Origin: Geomonas edaphica
GTDB lineage: Bacteria > Desulfobacterota > Desulfuromonadia > Geobacterales > Geobacteraceae
DNA: 64,000 nt
Direction of reading: 5' to 3'
NCBI RefSeq assembly: GCF_004917075.1
Contig: NZ_SSYB01000007.1
Location: forward strand, 1-64,000
Shown: in pieces, positions 17,149-25,544 of the stretch
How positions within the stretch are numbered: position 1 is the first letter of the stretch
Layout: each line of letters opens with the position of its first letter
Translations under genes and position numbers: made by a program
The notes under the pieces: generated by a model
Database searches by the model: none
The model's input: only the letters and a program-made list of their open reading frames with translations
Told to the model about the DNA's origin: nothing

Positions 17149-19197
17149 ATGGCGTTCATCCAACACGACAGGCTTTTATCCATAAGCACGGTTCTAGGTG
17201 AGGACGTCCTGCTTTTGACCGAACTGAGCGGTGAAGAAGGGATATCGAGCAGCTTCAGGTTCGAGCTTTCTTTACTGTCTGAACAGCACGGGATCTCAGG
17301 TGATTCCTTGCTGGGAAGTAACGTGACCGTCTCGATCGCTCTTGCCGACGGCAACAAACGATACCTGAACGGCATCGTCTCGACCTTCTCGCAGGGACGG
17401 ACCGCCGGCGAGGAAGGCGAAGATGCGAGATTCTCTTCATTTCGCTGTACCATGGTTCCCTGGTTCTGGTGTCTTAGCGAAAGCGCCAACATAAGGATAT
17501 TCCAGAACCTGTCCACCCCCGAGATAGTGGAACGTGTCTTTGCGGATCACGGCCTCTCCTGGTACCGGCTCGAATTGCGCGGGAGCTATGAAAAAAGAGA
17601 TTTCTGTGTGCAGTACAGAGAAACCGATTTCAACTTCGTGTCGCGCCTGCTCGAAGAGGAAGGCATCTTCTATTTCTTCAAACATGAAAAGGGGCGACAC
17701 ACCATGCTCCTCGCCGACTCCCCGGACGTGCATCTTCCTTGCCCTTTCCAGCAAAAAGGCTCCTGTCTGATCAGTGCCAATGGCACCCGCGAAGAAGATG
17801 TCATCACCTCTCTTGAAGTATCCCGACAACTTCGTTCTACAAGATATTCCCTCAACGATTACAACTTCATGGTCCCTCGTACCAGTCTGAAAGTGCAAAG
17901 CGACACTCCCGGCCACTCCGGCACAATTCGCGAGATTTACGATGTCCCCGGCGGCTATGAGCAACTGGCTGAGGGGGAACGGCTGGCGAAGATACGAATG
18001 GAGGAAGAAGAGGCACGATCGGTTACTGTCACAGGCGGGAGTGACTGCCGTGCGTTTGTCAGCGGCTACCGTTTCACCTTAACGGGGCACGGCAACGCGA
18101 ACCTCGATGGTAAGGACCTGCTTCTCGTGTCGGTCCGTCATGATGCCAGGGAAGGGTACGGTACCGATGCGCTGTCGAGCTACCGAAACAGTTTCGACTG
18201 CATCCCGTACCATACTCCGTACCGTCCGCCGCGTCTGACGCCAAAGCCCGTTCTGCAGGGAGCCCAGACTGCGGTAGTAGTGGGACCGCCGGGCGAGGAA
18301 ATCCACACGGACCAGTATGGCCGGGTGAAGGTTCAGTTTCACTGGGATCGCGAGGGAAAGCGTGACGACAAAAGTTCCTGCTGGATCAGGGTGAGCCAGC
18401 CCTGGGCGGGCAGCGGCTGGGGCGGCTTGTTCCTGCCGCGGGTAGGACAGGAGGTCGTCGTGGACTTCCTGGAAGGAGACCCGGACCGCCCCATCATCAT
18501 CGGCCAGTTGCACAACGGTCAGAACCTGCCGCCGTACCAGCTGCCGCTCGAGAAAACGAGAAGCTGCATCAAGTCGTGTTCGAATCCCGAAGGGGGAGGG
18601 CACAACGAGCTGTGCTTCGAGGACAAGAAGGGAGAGGAGCAGTTGTACATCCACGCTCAACGGGAGCAGGTGACCCGGGTAGAGGAGGATTCACTGGAAT
18701 GGGTAGGGCAGGACCGTCACCTGGTCGTGAACCGGGACCGGTTGGAGAAGGTGTCGCGCGACCAGCACCTCGAGGTGCTGGGAGATTGCAATGAAAAGAT
18801 CGACGGAACCCTGTCCGTTTCAGTAGGCGCCGATCTCCAACTGAAGGTGGAGGCGACGTGCGCCCTGCAGGCGGGAGAACTGCTTCAGATAAAGGCTGCC
18901 AAGAACGTCGTAGTTGAATCTTCAACGCAACTGTCGCTGAAGGTGGGAGATAACTTCATCAATATAAGTGCTGCCGGGGTCACCATAGTAGGCAAGATGG
19001 TGCTGATCAACAGCGGCGGTTTGCCTGCGTTTTGCACCGGAGCATCCCCGGAACAGCCGAAGCCACCAAAAGAAGCCGGAGGGGCAGGTGCGGCGGGCAC
19101 CGGCGCAACACAGGTGGCCGACATTTCACAGGCTAACCCTCAAACAAGGTCTTTTGAAAGAGCGAATGCGGTACATACACCATTATGCGACAGATGA
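17149..19197 (+). CDS. vgrG: Type VI secretion spike protein VgrG (TssI)
   Basis: VgrG trimers form the spike on top of the Hcp tube. The 682-residue product has the gp27-like part (RLLSISTVLGEDVLLLTELSG to about residue 370), the gp5 OB-fold (EIHTDQYGRVKVQFHWDREG, SCWIRVSQPWAG, GGLFLPRVGQEVVVDFLEGDPDRPIIIG), and a beta-prism C-terminus with repeated L.V-type strands to about 630. There is a short Gly/Ala/Pro-rich tail and no fused effector domain. Start ATG 17149 lies 7 bases after the ankyrin gene; the frame is open to 17059, but this would overlap that gene. Confidence 0.95.
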   Translation: MAFIQHDRLLSISTVLGEDVLLLTELSGEEGISSSFRFELSLLSEQHGISGDSLLGSNVTVSIALADGNKRYLNGIVSTFSQGRTAGEEGEDARFSSFRCTMVPWFWCLSESANIRIFQNLSTPEIVERVFADHGLSWYRLELRGSYEKRDFCVQYRETDFNFVSRLLEEEGIFYFFKHEKGRHTMLLADSPDVHLPCPFQQKGSCLISANGTREEDVITSLEVSRQLRSTRYSLNDYNFMVPRTSLKVQSDTPGHSGTIREIYDVPGGYEQLAEGERLAKIRMEEEEARSVTVTGGSDCRAFVSGYRFTLTGHGNANLDGKDLLLVSVRHDAREGYGTDALSSYRNSFDCIPYHTPYRPPRLTPKPVLQGAQTAVVVGPPGEEIHTDQYGRVKVQFHWDREGKRDDKSSCWIRVSQPWAGSGWGGLFLPRVGQEVVVDFLEGDPDRPIIIGQLHNGQNLPPYQLPLEKTRSCIKSCSNPEGGGHNELCFEDKKGEEQLYIHAQREQVTRVEEDSLEWVGQDRHLVVNRDRLEKVSRDQHLEVLGDCNEKIDGTLSVSVGADLQLKVEATCALQAGELLQIKAAKNVVVESSTQLSLKVGDNFINISAAGVTIVGKMVLINSGGLPAFCTGASPEQPKPPKEAGGAGAAGTGATQVADISQANPQTRSFERANAVHTPLCDR

Positions 19198-19813
19198 CCA
19201 TGACCGTGAATCGGCTGGTCCGGCCGATCGTATGAGGGAAATGATGATTCAAAGCCTTGAAGGGCTGATCTTCTCAAGCGGGTGTAGCAGTCTTTTCAGT
19301 ATCCTTGATGGCGCCATGGTGCCGGATCTCCCTGCGGCTTTGGCCTCTTTCGAGCCGGAGCACTTCTGCCTGCTGAGAGGCGAGTTGCCTCCCGATCTGG
19401 CGCAGGTAGCTCCCTACCTTGTATCGCTTCGGCAGGGCAGTCCTTTCACCAAGTGGTTACTGGCGAAAGGGTGGGGCAGGCATTGGGGGATCTACGGCGG
19501 GAGTGACGGCAAGATGATTGAGCTGCGCAAACATTTCCGACATTTGTTCCATGTGTCAGATGACGCCGGCAAATCATACTACTTCAGGTTCTACGATCCT
19601 TACGTCATACGGAACTATTTACCGAAGTGCACACTGAAGGAAGCGACGGAGTTTTTTGGACCTGTGCAATGGTACCTTACCGAGGACGGCATCCCGGGGA
19701 TAGCTAGAAAGTTTTTCCTGATCGACAACGCGCTGCGCGATGACAGGATGGCAATCGCACAGCCTCACAAGAACGTTGAGGAGGCATCATGGAAATACGG
19801 ACCGAACAGATGA
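19166..19813 (+). CDS. DUF4123-type effector adaptor protein
   Basis: DUF4123 proteins (Tap/TEC) load cargo effectors onto a cognate VgrG. Residues about 25-150 of this 215-residue product fit the domain: SSLFSILDGAMVPDL, FEPEHFCLLRGELPPDL, and the conserved HFRHLFHVSDDAGKSYYFRFYDP strand followed by YVIRNYLPKC. I chose ATG 19166, overlapping vgrG by 32 bases, with a weak GAAAGAG site; ATG codons near 19232-19241 are alternatives. Its position directly after vgrG supports the role. Confidence 0.8.
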   Translation: MRYIHHYATDDHDRESAGPADRMREMMIQSLEGLIFSSGCSSLFSILDGAMVPDLPAALASFEPEHFCLLRGELPPDLAQVAPYLVSLRQGSPFTKWLLAKGWGRHWGIYGGSDGKMIELRKHFRHLFHVSDDAGKSYYFRFYDPYVIRNYLPKCTLKEATEFFGPVQWYLTEDGIPGIARKFFLIDNALRDDRMAIAQPHKNVEEASWKYGPNR

Positions 19814-20187
19814 ACGACGCTGCACACGCTGCCTATCTGGAGCGTCTCGACGCTGCGTTCGAAAGCGACCTCGCCGACTACCACAGGATCGAACGTGAAC
19901 AGCGCCTCAAATTTCTCGCCGCCGCTGTCGAGTTGGCAGAAAACAAAGGGTTCGCCTCTGAACAGGGGATAGCCTCCTATGTCCTGGCCCTTTGGTACCT
20001 GGACATCGACTTCGAGGACAAGAGCGACGAACTGGCGTCGTTGCTCTTGTCGTCTCTGCCCGAGGTGCGTCGCGTCCATGCCATGAATCAATGGGTGGAG
20101 GCGCTTTTGGGAGAGCCGGACAACATTGCGGCTGCGGACGAGGCTTTGAAAAGGGCGCTGCACCTCACAGAGCCCTGGGGCAACTGA
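19789..20187 (+). CDS. Small helical protein at the end of the type VI cluster
   Basis: I do not recognise a named family for this 132-residue product. It is acidic and probably all-helical (for example LKFLAAAVELAENKGFASEQ and VHAMNQWVEALLGEPDN), with no signal peptide. Start ATG 19789 has a GAGGAGG site and lies 25 bases inside the DUF4123 gene, so the two are coupled. Its position after a DUF4123 adaptor suggests an accessory chaperone, adaptor or part of an effector module, but no effector motif is visible. Confidence 0.7.
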   Translation: MEIRTEQMNDAAHAAYLERLDAAFESDLADYHRIEREQRLKFLAAAVELAENKGFASEQGIASYVLALWYLDIDFEDKSDELASLLLSSLPEVRRVHAMNQWVEALLGEPDNIAAADEALKRALHLTEPWGN

Positions 20188-20199
20188 CATAACGGCATA

Positions 20200-20234
20200 C
20201 GCCCCGGCCTCCAGCGCCAACAGAAGCCGGGGCG
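20200..20234 (+). terminator. Hairpin after the type VI locus
   Basis: CGCCCCGGC (20200-20208) pairs perfectly with GCCGGGGCG (20226-20234), 12 bases past the last gene of the cluster. There is no U-run, so it may be a Rho-assisted or weak terminator. Confidence 0.45.
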
Positions 20235-20315
20235 ACAATCCCCGTTTCCTCATCACTTTTGACCACCGCTTCCTCGGTAGTATCCCGCAGATGCACTCAC
20301 TCAAAATTTTAGCTG

Positions 20316-20366
20316 TTGACATCGGACCAATTCTTCTTTATAAAACTGATAACAGTTTTCATTATC
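20316..20366 (+). promoter_or_regulatory. Sigma-70 promoter with a Fur-like box
   Basis: TTGACA (20316-20321) and TATAAA (20339-20344) are separated by exactly 17 bases, close to the ideal housekeeping promoter. Starting at 20348, a 19-base stretch beginning GATAA and ending TTCATTATC agrees at 14 of 19 positions with the classical Fur box, and it covers the region just downstream of the -10, where a bound repressor would block transcription. The AAAACTG/CAGTTTT inverted repeat at 20342-20359 overlaps it. It drives the DUF3793-DUF2325 pair. Confidence 0.6.
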
Positions 20367-20456
20367 GTAGAGCGGATTGAACCGAAAGGACGTGTGCCAG
20401 TGCGGTAAAGTGTTGAGAGATTATTGGAATTCTATGTGAGGAGCTGTGGAGGGGAG

Positions 20457-21191
20457 ATGAAAGTTGCTGTTGCTGTGAAAGAGGATCTGTCAGCGGTGCA
20501 AGGTGTCGATGCGGCGGGTTCAATCCGGGGATCGCGGACTTCCTGGCAGGATTTTGCCGGGCTCTACCCGACGGAAGAGGAATGTCTTGCCTCCTTCCTG
20601 GCCCTCGAGCTTGCCGAGGTGCTGCAGGGCGCGAAACCAGCCAATCTCGTCTGTCTCACCAACAAGCACCGCTCCTGCGGCAGAAACCTTTACCTCCTCT
20701 GGAAAGAACACGGCGAGGTTCTTCTCGCGGAAAGCTGCCTCAAGGTGCGGGTGCTCGACGACCGCGGTTCATCGATCCTTCTCCTGCTCTACTCGCAGCA
20801 AGCGCTTAGCGAGCTCCTTTCGCAAAAGAGCGCGTCCATAATCCTACGCAAATCCGGTTACGGCAACCCGGATGATCTCGACGCCACCCTCGATGAACTG
20901 GAAAAACGGGTGACGGGGGAGGGGTTCCCGCACGAGATCGGCGTCTTCCTCGGCTATCCGCTGAAAGATGTGGTCGGCTTCATGGGATGGGCGCCGCTGG
21001 CCTTCACCTGCCAGGGACCCTGGAAGATCTTCGGCAACCCGGAGCAGAGTCTGCGCCTCGCCGAGTGCCACCGCGAGTGCCGCGGCAGGATGTCCGAAAA
21101 GCTCGCCGCCGGCTGCAGCCCCTTGCAGTGCTTAAGAAGCGTCGCAGATTCCTACAACGCAGTACCAACCGTTTTTTTGTCAGTGTCGTGA
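20457..21191 (+). CDS. DUF3793 family protein
   Basis: The 244-residue product resembles the DUF3793 family, found mostly in anaerobes near iron or metal metabolism genes; its biochemical role is not known. Recognisable parts are the central PANLVCLTNKHRSC and LYLLWKEHGEV segments and the C-terminal FPHEIGVFLGYPLKDVVGF and GPWKIFGNPEQ. It is soluble and Cys-containing. ATG 20457 follows GGAGGGGAG; a TTG at 20424 is a less likely start. It is followed by a DUF2325 gene, and a promoter with a Fur-like box lies upstream. Confidence 0.82.
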   Translation: MKVAVAVKEDLSAVQGVDAAGSIRGSRTSWQDFAGLYPTEEECLASFLALELAEVLQGAKPANLVCLTNKHRSCGRNLYLLWKEHGEVLLAESCLKVRVLDDRGSSILLLLYSQQALSELLSQKSASIILRKSGYGNPDDLDATLDELEKRVTGEGFPHEIGVFLGYPLKDVVGFMGWAPLAFTCQGPWKIFGNPEQSLRLAECHRECRGRMSEKLAAGCSPLQCLRSVADSYNAVPTVFLSVS

Positions 21192-21231
21192 AAATGAATG
21201 TCAAAGCCCGCAAGCCGGGCAGGAGGGCGTT

Positions 21232-21519
21232 ATGTGCATAGCTCTGATCGGAGGGATGGATCGCTTGGGTAAGCACTACCTGGAAGAGGCGCAACGTGCG
21301 GGGATGACGCTGCAATTCTTCAGCACCTCGGAAACCAACATAGCATCGAAACTCAAAAAGGCCGACGCCATGGTCATCTTCACCAACAAGGTGTCGCATC
21401 GTGTGAAGATCGAAGCGATGCAGGTGGCAAAGGCGAAGGACATACCGGTATTTATGCATCACGCCTGCGGCATCTGCACCTTCAGGAACTGCCTGGAGTG
21501 TCTGAAGCAGGGGCACTAG
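21232..21519 (+). CDS. DUF2325 domain protein
   Basis: A compact 95-residue protein: CIALIGGMDRLGKHYLEEA at the start, then the central DAMVIFTNKVSHRVKIEA and a C-terminal HHACGICTFRNCLECL with three cysteines that could bind metal or form a redox pair. DUF2325 has a Rossmann-like appearance; its function is not established. It lies 40 bases after the DUF3793 gene and probably shares its transcript. GCAGGAGGG precedes the ATG. Confidence 0.8.
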   Translation: MCIALIGGMDRLGKHYLEEAQRAGMTLQFFSTSETNIASKLKKADAMVIFTNKVSHRVKIEAMQVAKAKDIPVFMHHACGICTFRNCLECLKQGH

Positions 21520-21601
21520 CCGTCGGCATAACGTATTTCATGTTGCACCGGACCTGTGCTACGTGTAGCCTTGTTTGACACTTCCGCCGTACAGGACCCG
21601 C

Positions 21602-22255
21602 ATGACCGATACCAGCAACCAGACAATCAAAAGGATGATAACGACCGGAGTGCTCCTTGCCCCGGTCGTCGTCTTCTGCATCCTCTACCTCGACGTCCCC
21701 CTTGCACATTTCATCAGGGACTACCTCTACACCAACGCCCACTGGTCCAGAACTACCTCTGACCTTCCCGATCTGCTCTCGCTCGTGGTGCTCATATCCA
21801 TGGCAGGATCGTTCGCGATCTACCTACGTCGCTCCCGACACGCCATCTATGACCGGCTCACCCTCTTCGCCAGGGAGGTGCTTTGGCTGGCCCCATCATC
21901 CTATCTGGCGAAGGCCCTGCTGAAAATCGTCTTCGGACGCAGCAACACGCGCTGCTGGTTGCGCGACCCAAGCATCTACGGCTTCCACTGGTTCCAGATG
22001 AAGGAGCACTGCGAAGGGTTCCCTTCGGGACACATGCTCGTGATCACCGCACTCCTCGCCGTTTTATGGCGTTTCTATCCCGGCAGCCGCATCTTGGTGA
22101 CCTTCACCGGGGTACTGCTCGGGTTCGCCCTGATCGCCACGAACTACCATTTCCTGAGCGACGTCCTGGCCGGCGCCTACCTCGGCTTACTGCTGGAGAT
22201 CGTCCTTTTCCGCTTGCTCTTCAGGAAGCAGGCCCCTGGCGGCGCCACATCCTAA
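21602..22255 (+). CDS. PAP2 family membrane phosphatase
   Basis: The 217-residue product has five to six membrane helices and the PAP2 motifs: a KIVFGRSNTR variant of the first motif (residues about 105-114), PSGHML (about 141-146), and NYHFLSDVLAG carrying the third-motif His and Asp. Such enzymes remove phosphate from undecaprenyl-, phosphatidylglycerol- or lipid A-phosphates at the inner membrane; the substrate here cannot be told. ATG 21602 is preferred; a TTG at 21575 would extend it by nine residues. Confidence 0.85.
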   Translation: MTDTSNQTIKRMITTGVLLAPVVVFCILYLDVPLAHFIRDYLYTNAHWSRTTSDLPDLLSLVVLISMAGSFAIYLRRSRHAIYDRLTLFAREVLWLAPSSYLAKALLKIVFGRSNTRCWLRDPSIYGFHWFQMKEHCEGFPSGHMLVITALLAVLWRFYPGSRILVTFTGVLLGFALIATNYHFLSDVLAGAYLGLLLEIVLFRLLFRKQAPGGATS

Positions 22256-22326
22256 ATTAGCTTTCGTATACGGCCACTTCGCCCGCAGCGCCGCGTCAGG
22301 TGCGGCTTTTCCGCCTGCTTTTTCCC

Positions 22327-22355
22327 TTGCATCCGAAGCCGAAATCCCTTATATT
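22327..22355 (+). promoter_or_regulatory. Sigma-70 promoter for the zinc-ribbon gene
   Basis: TTGCAT (22327-22332) and TATATT (22350-22355) are spaced by exactly 17 bases. The predicted transcript would start near 22362 and have a leader of about 147 bases that contains the terminator at 22446-22480. Confidence 0.6.
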
Positions 22356-22445
22356 TCAACGGCACATCAAGGAAATAGTTAACGTTAAACCAACGATACG
22401 TAGCAGATGGCGGGGCAGGAAGCACCGCACTCAGATAACGCATGG

Positions 22446-22480
22446 AAAGGGTTTAGCCGCCTCGGTTAAGCCCTTTTTGT
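22446..22480 (+). terminator. Intrinsic terminator in the leader of the zinc-ribbon gene
   Basis: A 13-bp stem, AAAGGGTTTAGCC (22446-22458) with GGTTAAGCCCTTT (22464-22476), has a 5-base loop and runs into a T tract (five T then GT). It lies between the promoter at 22327 and the ATG at 22509, so it would end transcription before the gene unless read through. It may be an attenuator, or the end of a small RNA of about 115 bases. Confidence 0.7.
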
Positions 22481-22508
22481 TTGAGCATAAAAAGGTCAGG
22501 GAGGCCCA

Positions 22509-22955
22509 ATGGAAAGAAGAACTTTAACGGCAGGAGATATGGTTGATTCGCAGTGCACGCGTTGCAAGGCGCTCTTGAACCACACCATCGTGGCGATGGT
22601 GGGGGGACAGGTGGTGCGAGTGAAATGCAACACCTGTGGCAGCGAGCACAACCATCGTCCCGCGAAAGAACCAAAGGCCGCCGCAGTGAAGGGAGTAAAG
22701 GCTGAAAAAGTGGCGAAGACGCCGCGCACCAGGGCGGCAAAGGCCCCGGCCGTCTCGGATGAGGCGATATGGGAAGCGATGATCGAACCGCTCGATCCGG
22801 ACCTGGCTGTAACGTACAGCATGGACGGCAAGTTCAAACCGAACACGCTGATCGCCCATCCCGTTTTCGGCACCGGCGTCGTCGCTGCCTGCCAGTCCGG
22901 AAAAGTCGAGGTCGTCTTCAAGAGCGGTCGCAAGCTCCTGAGGAGCGCCTGCTGA
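22509..22955 (+). CDS. Zinc-ribbon protein with a basic linker
   Basis: The 148-residue product has an N-terminal zinc ribbon (CTRC at about residues 16-19 and CNTC at about 40-43), a long Lys/Ala-rich linker (about 52-85) and a C-terminal small beta domain with HPVFGTGVV and VEVVFKSGRKLL. The latter resembles the short HP.FG.G.V...V.F..G.K.L domains found at the C-terminus of some helicases and in CarD-like folds. A nucleic-acid-binding role is inferred. It is preceded by a leader terminator and followed by another terminator, so it is a single-gene unit. Confidence 0.75.
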   Translation: MERRTLTAGDMVDSQCTRCKALLNHTIVAMVGGQVVRVKCNTCGSEHNHRPAKEPKAAAVKGVKAEKVAKTPRTRAAKAPAVSDEAIWEAMIEPLDPDLAVTYSMDGKFKPNTLIAHPVFGTGVVAACQSGKVEVVFKSGRKLLRSAC

Positions 22956-22988
22956 TACGAAAAGCACGCTGTTTATCAAAATGAGAAA

Positions 22989-23023
22989 GGGCTGTCGGAA
23001 TTATTCCGGCAGCCCCTTTTTTT
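22989..23023 (+). terminator. Intrinsic terminator
   Basis: GGGCTGTCGGAA (22989-23000) pairs with TTCCGGCAGCCC (23004-23015) with one G-U pair and a 3-base loop, followed by a run of T. It ends the zinc-ribbon gene. Confidence 0.9.
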
Positions 23024-23073
23024 CTGTTCATCCGTGAATTACATAGGAACCAAGAGTGTATTCAAGCTGTCCA

Positions 23074-23134
23074 CGAAGCGCTGCATGAGCCCAAGGGTTC
23101 CCCCCTTTGCGAAGGGGGGGCAGGGGGGATTTGC
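23074..23134 (+). repeat. Dispersed palindromic repeat, copy 1
   Basis: A member of the roughly 60-bp family described in the findings. It has a left part resembling CGAAGCGCTGCATGAGCC, then a CCCCCCTTTGCGAAGGGGGG palindrome, then CAGGGGGGATTTGCC. It sits between two converging genes. Confidence 0.8.
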
Positions 23135-23178
23135 CTTTCGTTGGCACAGCTGCTCCCCCCCCCCTCAACATTGCTTCA

Positions 23179-25464
23179 CTATTTTTTAACCCTGAACCCC
23201 GCCCGCTCCCAAGCCGATGCATCGTTGGTCGGTTTCTGCTCCCTTGCATTCGGCTGCCCCTTCGGCTGCTGTCCCTTCGGCGCCGCACCTTTTTGCTCCT
23301 TCTCCGGCTCGGCCTGCTTGATGGAGAGGGAGATGCGCTTGGTTTGCGGGTCGGCGGAGAGCACCTTCACCTTAACGATCTCACCGACCTTAACCGCCTC
23401 GTTGGGGTCCTTGCAGTAGCGGTGCGAGAGCTGGCTTACGTGCACGAGGCCGTCCTGGTGCACCCCGATGTCGACGAAGGCGCCGAAAGCGGCCACGTTG
23501 GTCACCACCCCCTGCAGGATCATCCCCTCTTTCAGGTCGGCTATGGTGACGACGTCTTCCCTGAAGGTCGCAGTCTGGAACTGCTCACGCGGGTCGCGCC
23601 CCGGCTTTTTCAACTCGGCCAGGATGTCCTTGAGGGTCGGAAGGCCGATGACCTCGGTGACGTAGCGCTCGAGCTTGATCCCGGCGCAAAGCCCGGCATC
23701 GGCGGCGAGCTGCGCCACGGTGGCCCCCATATCCGCCGCCATCTTTTCCACGACCGCGTAGTTCTCCGGGTGCACCGCGGTGTTGTCGAGCGGGTTGTCG
23801 CCGCCGCGGATGCGCAGAAAGCCCGCCGCCTGCTCGAACGCCTTCGGTCCGAAGCGCGGCACCTTGAGCAGCGCCTGCCTGGTCGGGAAGGCGCCGTTCT
23901 CGTCGCGGTACTTCACCATGGCGCGCCCCTGGCTCTCCGAGAGGCCCGCCACGTAGGATAAAAGCGCCCATGACGCGCTGTTCAGGTCGACGCCGACGTA
24001 GTTGACGCAGGACTCCACCACCGCGTCGAGCGCCTTCTTCAATAGCGACTGGTTCACGTCGTGCTGGTACTGCCCGACCCCTATGCTCTTCGGATCGATC
24101 TTCACCAGCTCCGCCAGCGGATCCTGCAGCCTGCGGCCGATGGAGATGGCGCCGCGGACGGTGAGGTCCAACTCCGGGAACTCCTCGCGCGCGATCTCCG
24201 ATGCCGAGTAGATCGAGGCGCCCGCCTCGTTCACCATCACCGTTTCAGCCTTCACCCCGGCCGCGCGCAGCGTTTCGCGCACGAACACCTCGGTCTCGCG
24301 CCCGCCGGTGCCGTTGCCGATGGCAATCAGGCGCAGGTCGTGACGCTCGATGAGGCGCAGGAGTTCCGCCCCGGCGCTCTCCGCCTTCGGGCCGCCGGTA
24401 TGCGGGTAGATGGTCGAATGTTCAAGGAAGGTCCCGGTCTCGCCGATGGCGGCGAGCTTGCAGCCGGTCCGCAGCCCCGGGTCGACGCCGAGGACGCGCC
24501 TTCCCCCGGCGGGGGGGAGCAGAAGGAGGTTTCTAAGGTTCTGCGCGAAGACGGCGATGGCCGCCTCGTCCGCCTTCGTCTTCGCCTCGAGCCTCAGCTC
24601 CACCTCGATGGAGGGGGCGATGAGCCTCTTGTAGGCGTCGAGTGCCACCGCTTCCAGCACTCCCTTGAAGACGCTCTCGCGTTTGACGAGCCCCCCCTTC
24701 AGGCGCGCAACGATCTCCTCCTCGGGCGCCAGGAGGTTGAGACGCAGGACCTCCTCCTTCTCGCCGCGGCGCATCGCCAGCATGCGGTGCGACGGGATCG
24801 TCTTGAGAGACTCCTGGTATTCGTAATACATCTTGAACTTGCCTTCGCGGTCCGCCCCCTCGCCCAGGAGTTGGGAAGAGAAGATCCCCTCCCCGCGGGT
24901 GAGGTCGCGCACCATGGCGCGCCGGTCGGCGTCCTCGGAAAGCTGTTCCGCGATGATGTGCGAGGCGCCTTCGAGCGCCGCGCTCGCGTCGGCCACACCG
25001 AGTTCGGCGTTCACAAAGGGGGCCGCAGCTTCGGCGGCAGTCCCGGTGGTGAGTTCCTGGGCGAGAACCAACTGGGCGAGCGGCTCCAAGCCGCGCTCGC
25101 GCGCGATGGTCGCCTTGGTGCGGCGCTTCGGCTTGTAGGGTAGGTAGAGATCCTCGAGTTCGGTCTTTTTCCGGCAGGTGGCGATGCGGGCGGAGAGCTC
25201 TGGGGTGAGCTTTCCCTGCTCCTCGATGCTTTTGAGCACCGTCGCCTTGCGCTCGGCCAGTTCGCGGTGGTAGGCGAGCAGGTCCTCGATCTCGCGGATC
25301 TGCACCTCGTCCAGCTCGCCGGTCTGCTCCTTGCGGTAACGCGCGATGAAGGGGACAGTGCCCCCTTCGTTCAAAAGAGCCACCGTGGCGAGCACGCCCT
25401 TACGCGGCAACCCGCTTTCTTCTACAACGATTTCAAAGAGTTCCTGTATGTCTGTCGCGTGCAT
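23179..25464 (-). CDS. tex: Tex family RNA-binding protein
   Basis: Tex is a cytoplasmic nucleic-acid-binding protein involved in transcription, related to eukaryotic Spt6. The 761-residue product has the N-terminal helical part (VPFIARYRKEQTGELDEVQI), the YqgF/RNaseH-like domain (VLGVDPGLRTGCKLAAI), the helix-hairpin-helix region (VDLNSASWALLSYVAGLSE through GPKAFEQAAGFLRI) and a C-terminal S1 domain (GMILQGVVTNVAAFGAFVDI). A Lys/Gln/Pro-rich tail follows. ATG 25464 is used; a TTG two codons upstream is less likely. The sigma-54 regulator gene lies upstream on the same strand. Confidence 0.96.
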   Translation of the reverse strand: MHATDIQELFEIVVEESGLPRKGVLATVALLNEGGTVPFIARYRKEQTGELDEVQIREIEDLLAYHRELAERKATVLKSIEEQGKLTPELSARIATCRKKTELEDLYLPYKPKRRTKATIARERGLEPLAQLVLAQELTTGTAAEAAAPFVNAELGVADASAALEGASHIIAEQLSEDADRRAMVRDLTRGEGIFSSQLLGEGADREGKFKMYYEYQESLKTIPSHRMLAMRRGEKEEVLRLNLLAPEEEIVARLKGGLVKRESVFKGVLEAVALDAYKRLIAPSIEVELRLEAKTKADEAAIAVFAQNLRNLLLLPPAGGRRVLGVDPGLRTGCKLAAIGETGTFLEHSTIYPHTGGPKAESAGAELLRLIERHDLRLIAIGNGTGGRETEVFVRETLRAAGVKAETVMVNEAGASIYSASEIAREEFPELDLTVRGAISIGRRLQDPLAELVKIDPKSIGVGQYQHDVNQSLLKKALDAVVESCVNYVGVDLNSASWALLSYVAGLSESQGRAMVKYRDENGAFPTRQALLKVPRFGPKAFEQAAGFLRIRGGDNPLDNTAVHPENYAVVEKMAADMGATVAQLAADAGLCAGIKLERYVTEVIGLPTLKDILAELKKPGRDPREQFQTATFREDVVTIADLKEGMILQGVVTNVAAFGAFVDIGVHQDGLVHVSQLSHRYCKDPNEAVKVGEIVKVKVLSADPQTKRISLSIKQAEPEKEQKGAAPKGQQPKGQPNAREQKPTNDASAWERAGFRVKK

Positions 25465-25544
25465 GGTCAAAAGTAACCCTCCCGAAAAAAGAGGTACTTC
25501 TTACACTCTTTGGAGGCTGGGGGCAAGAACTTTCCCGCCGCGCG

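Noticed and set aside
22395-22450. Possible SRP (4.5S) RNA because of a GCAGGAAGCACC stretch
   Set aside because: The conserved apical loop and flanking sequence of SRP RNA are missing, and the context is a gene leader.
24061-25143. Plus-strand frame of 360 codons inside tex
   Set aside because: A shadow of tex; the tex product is a complete match to its family.
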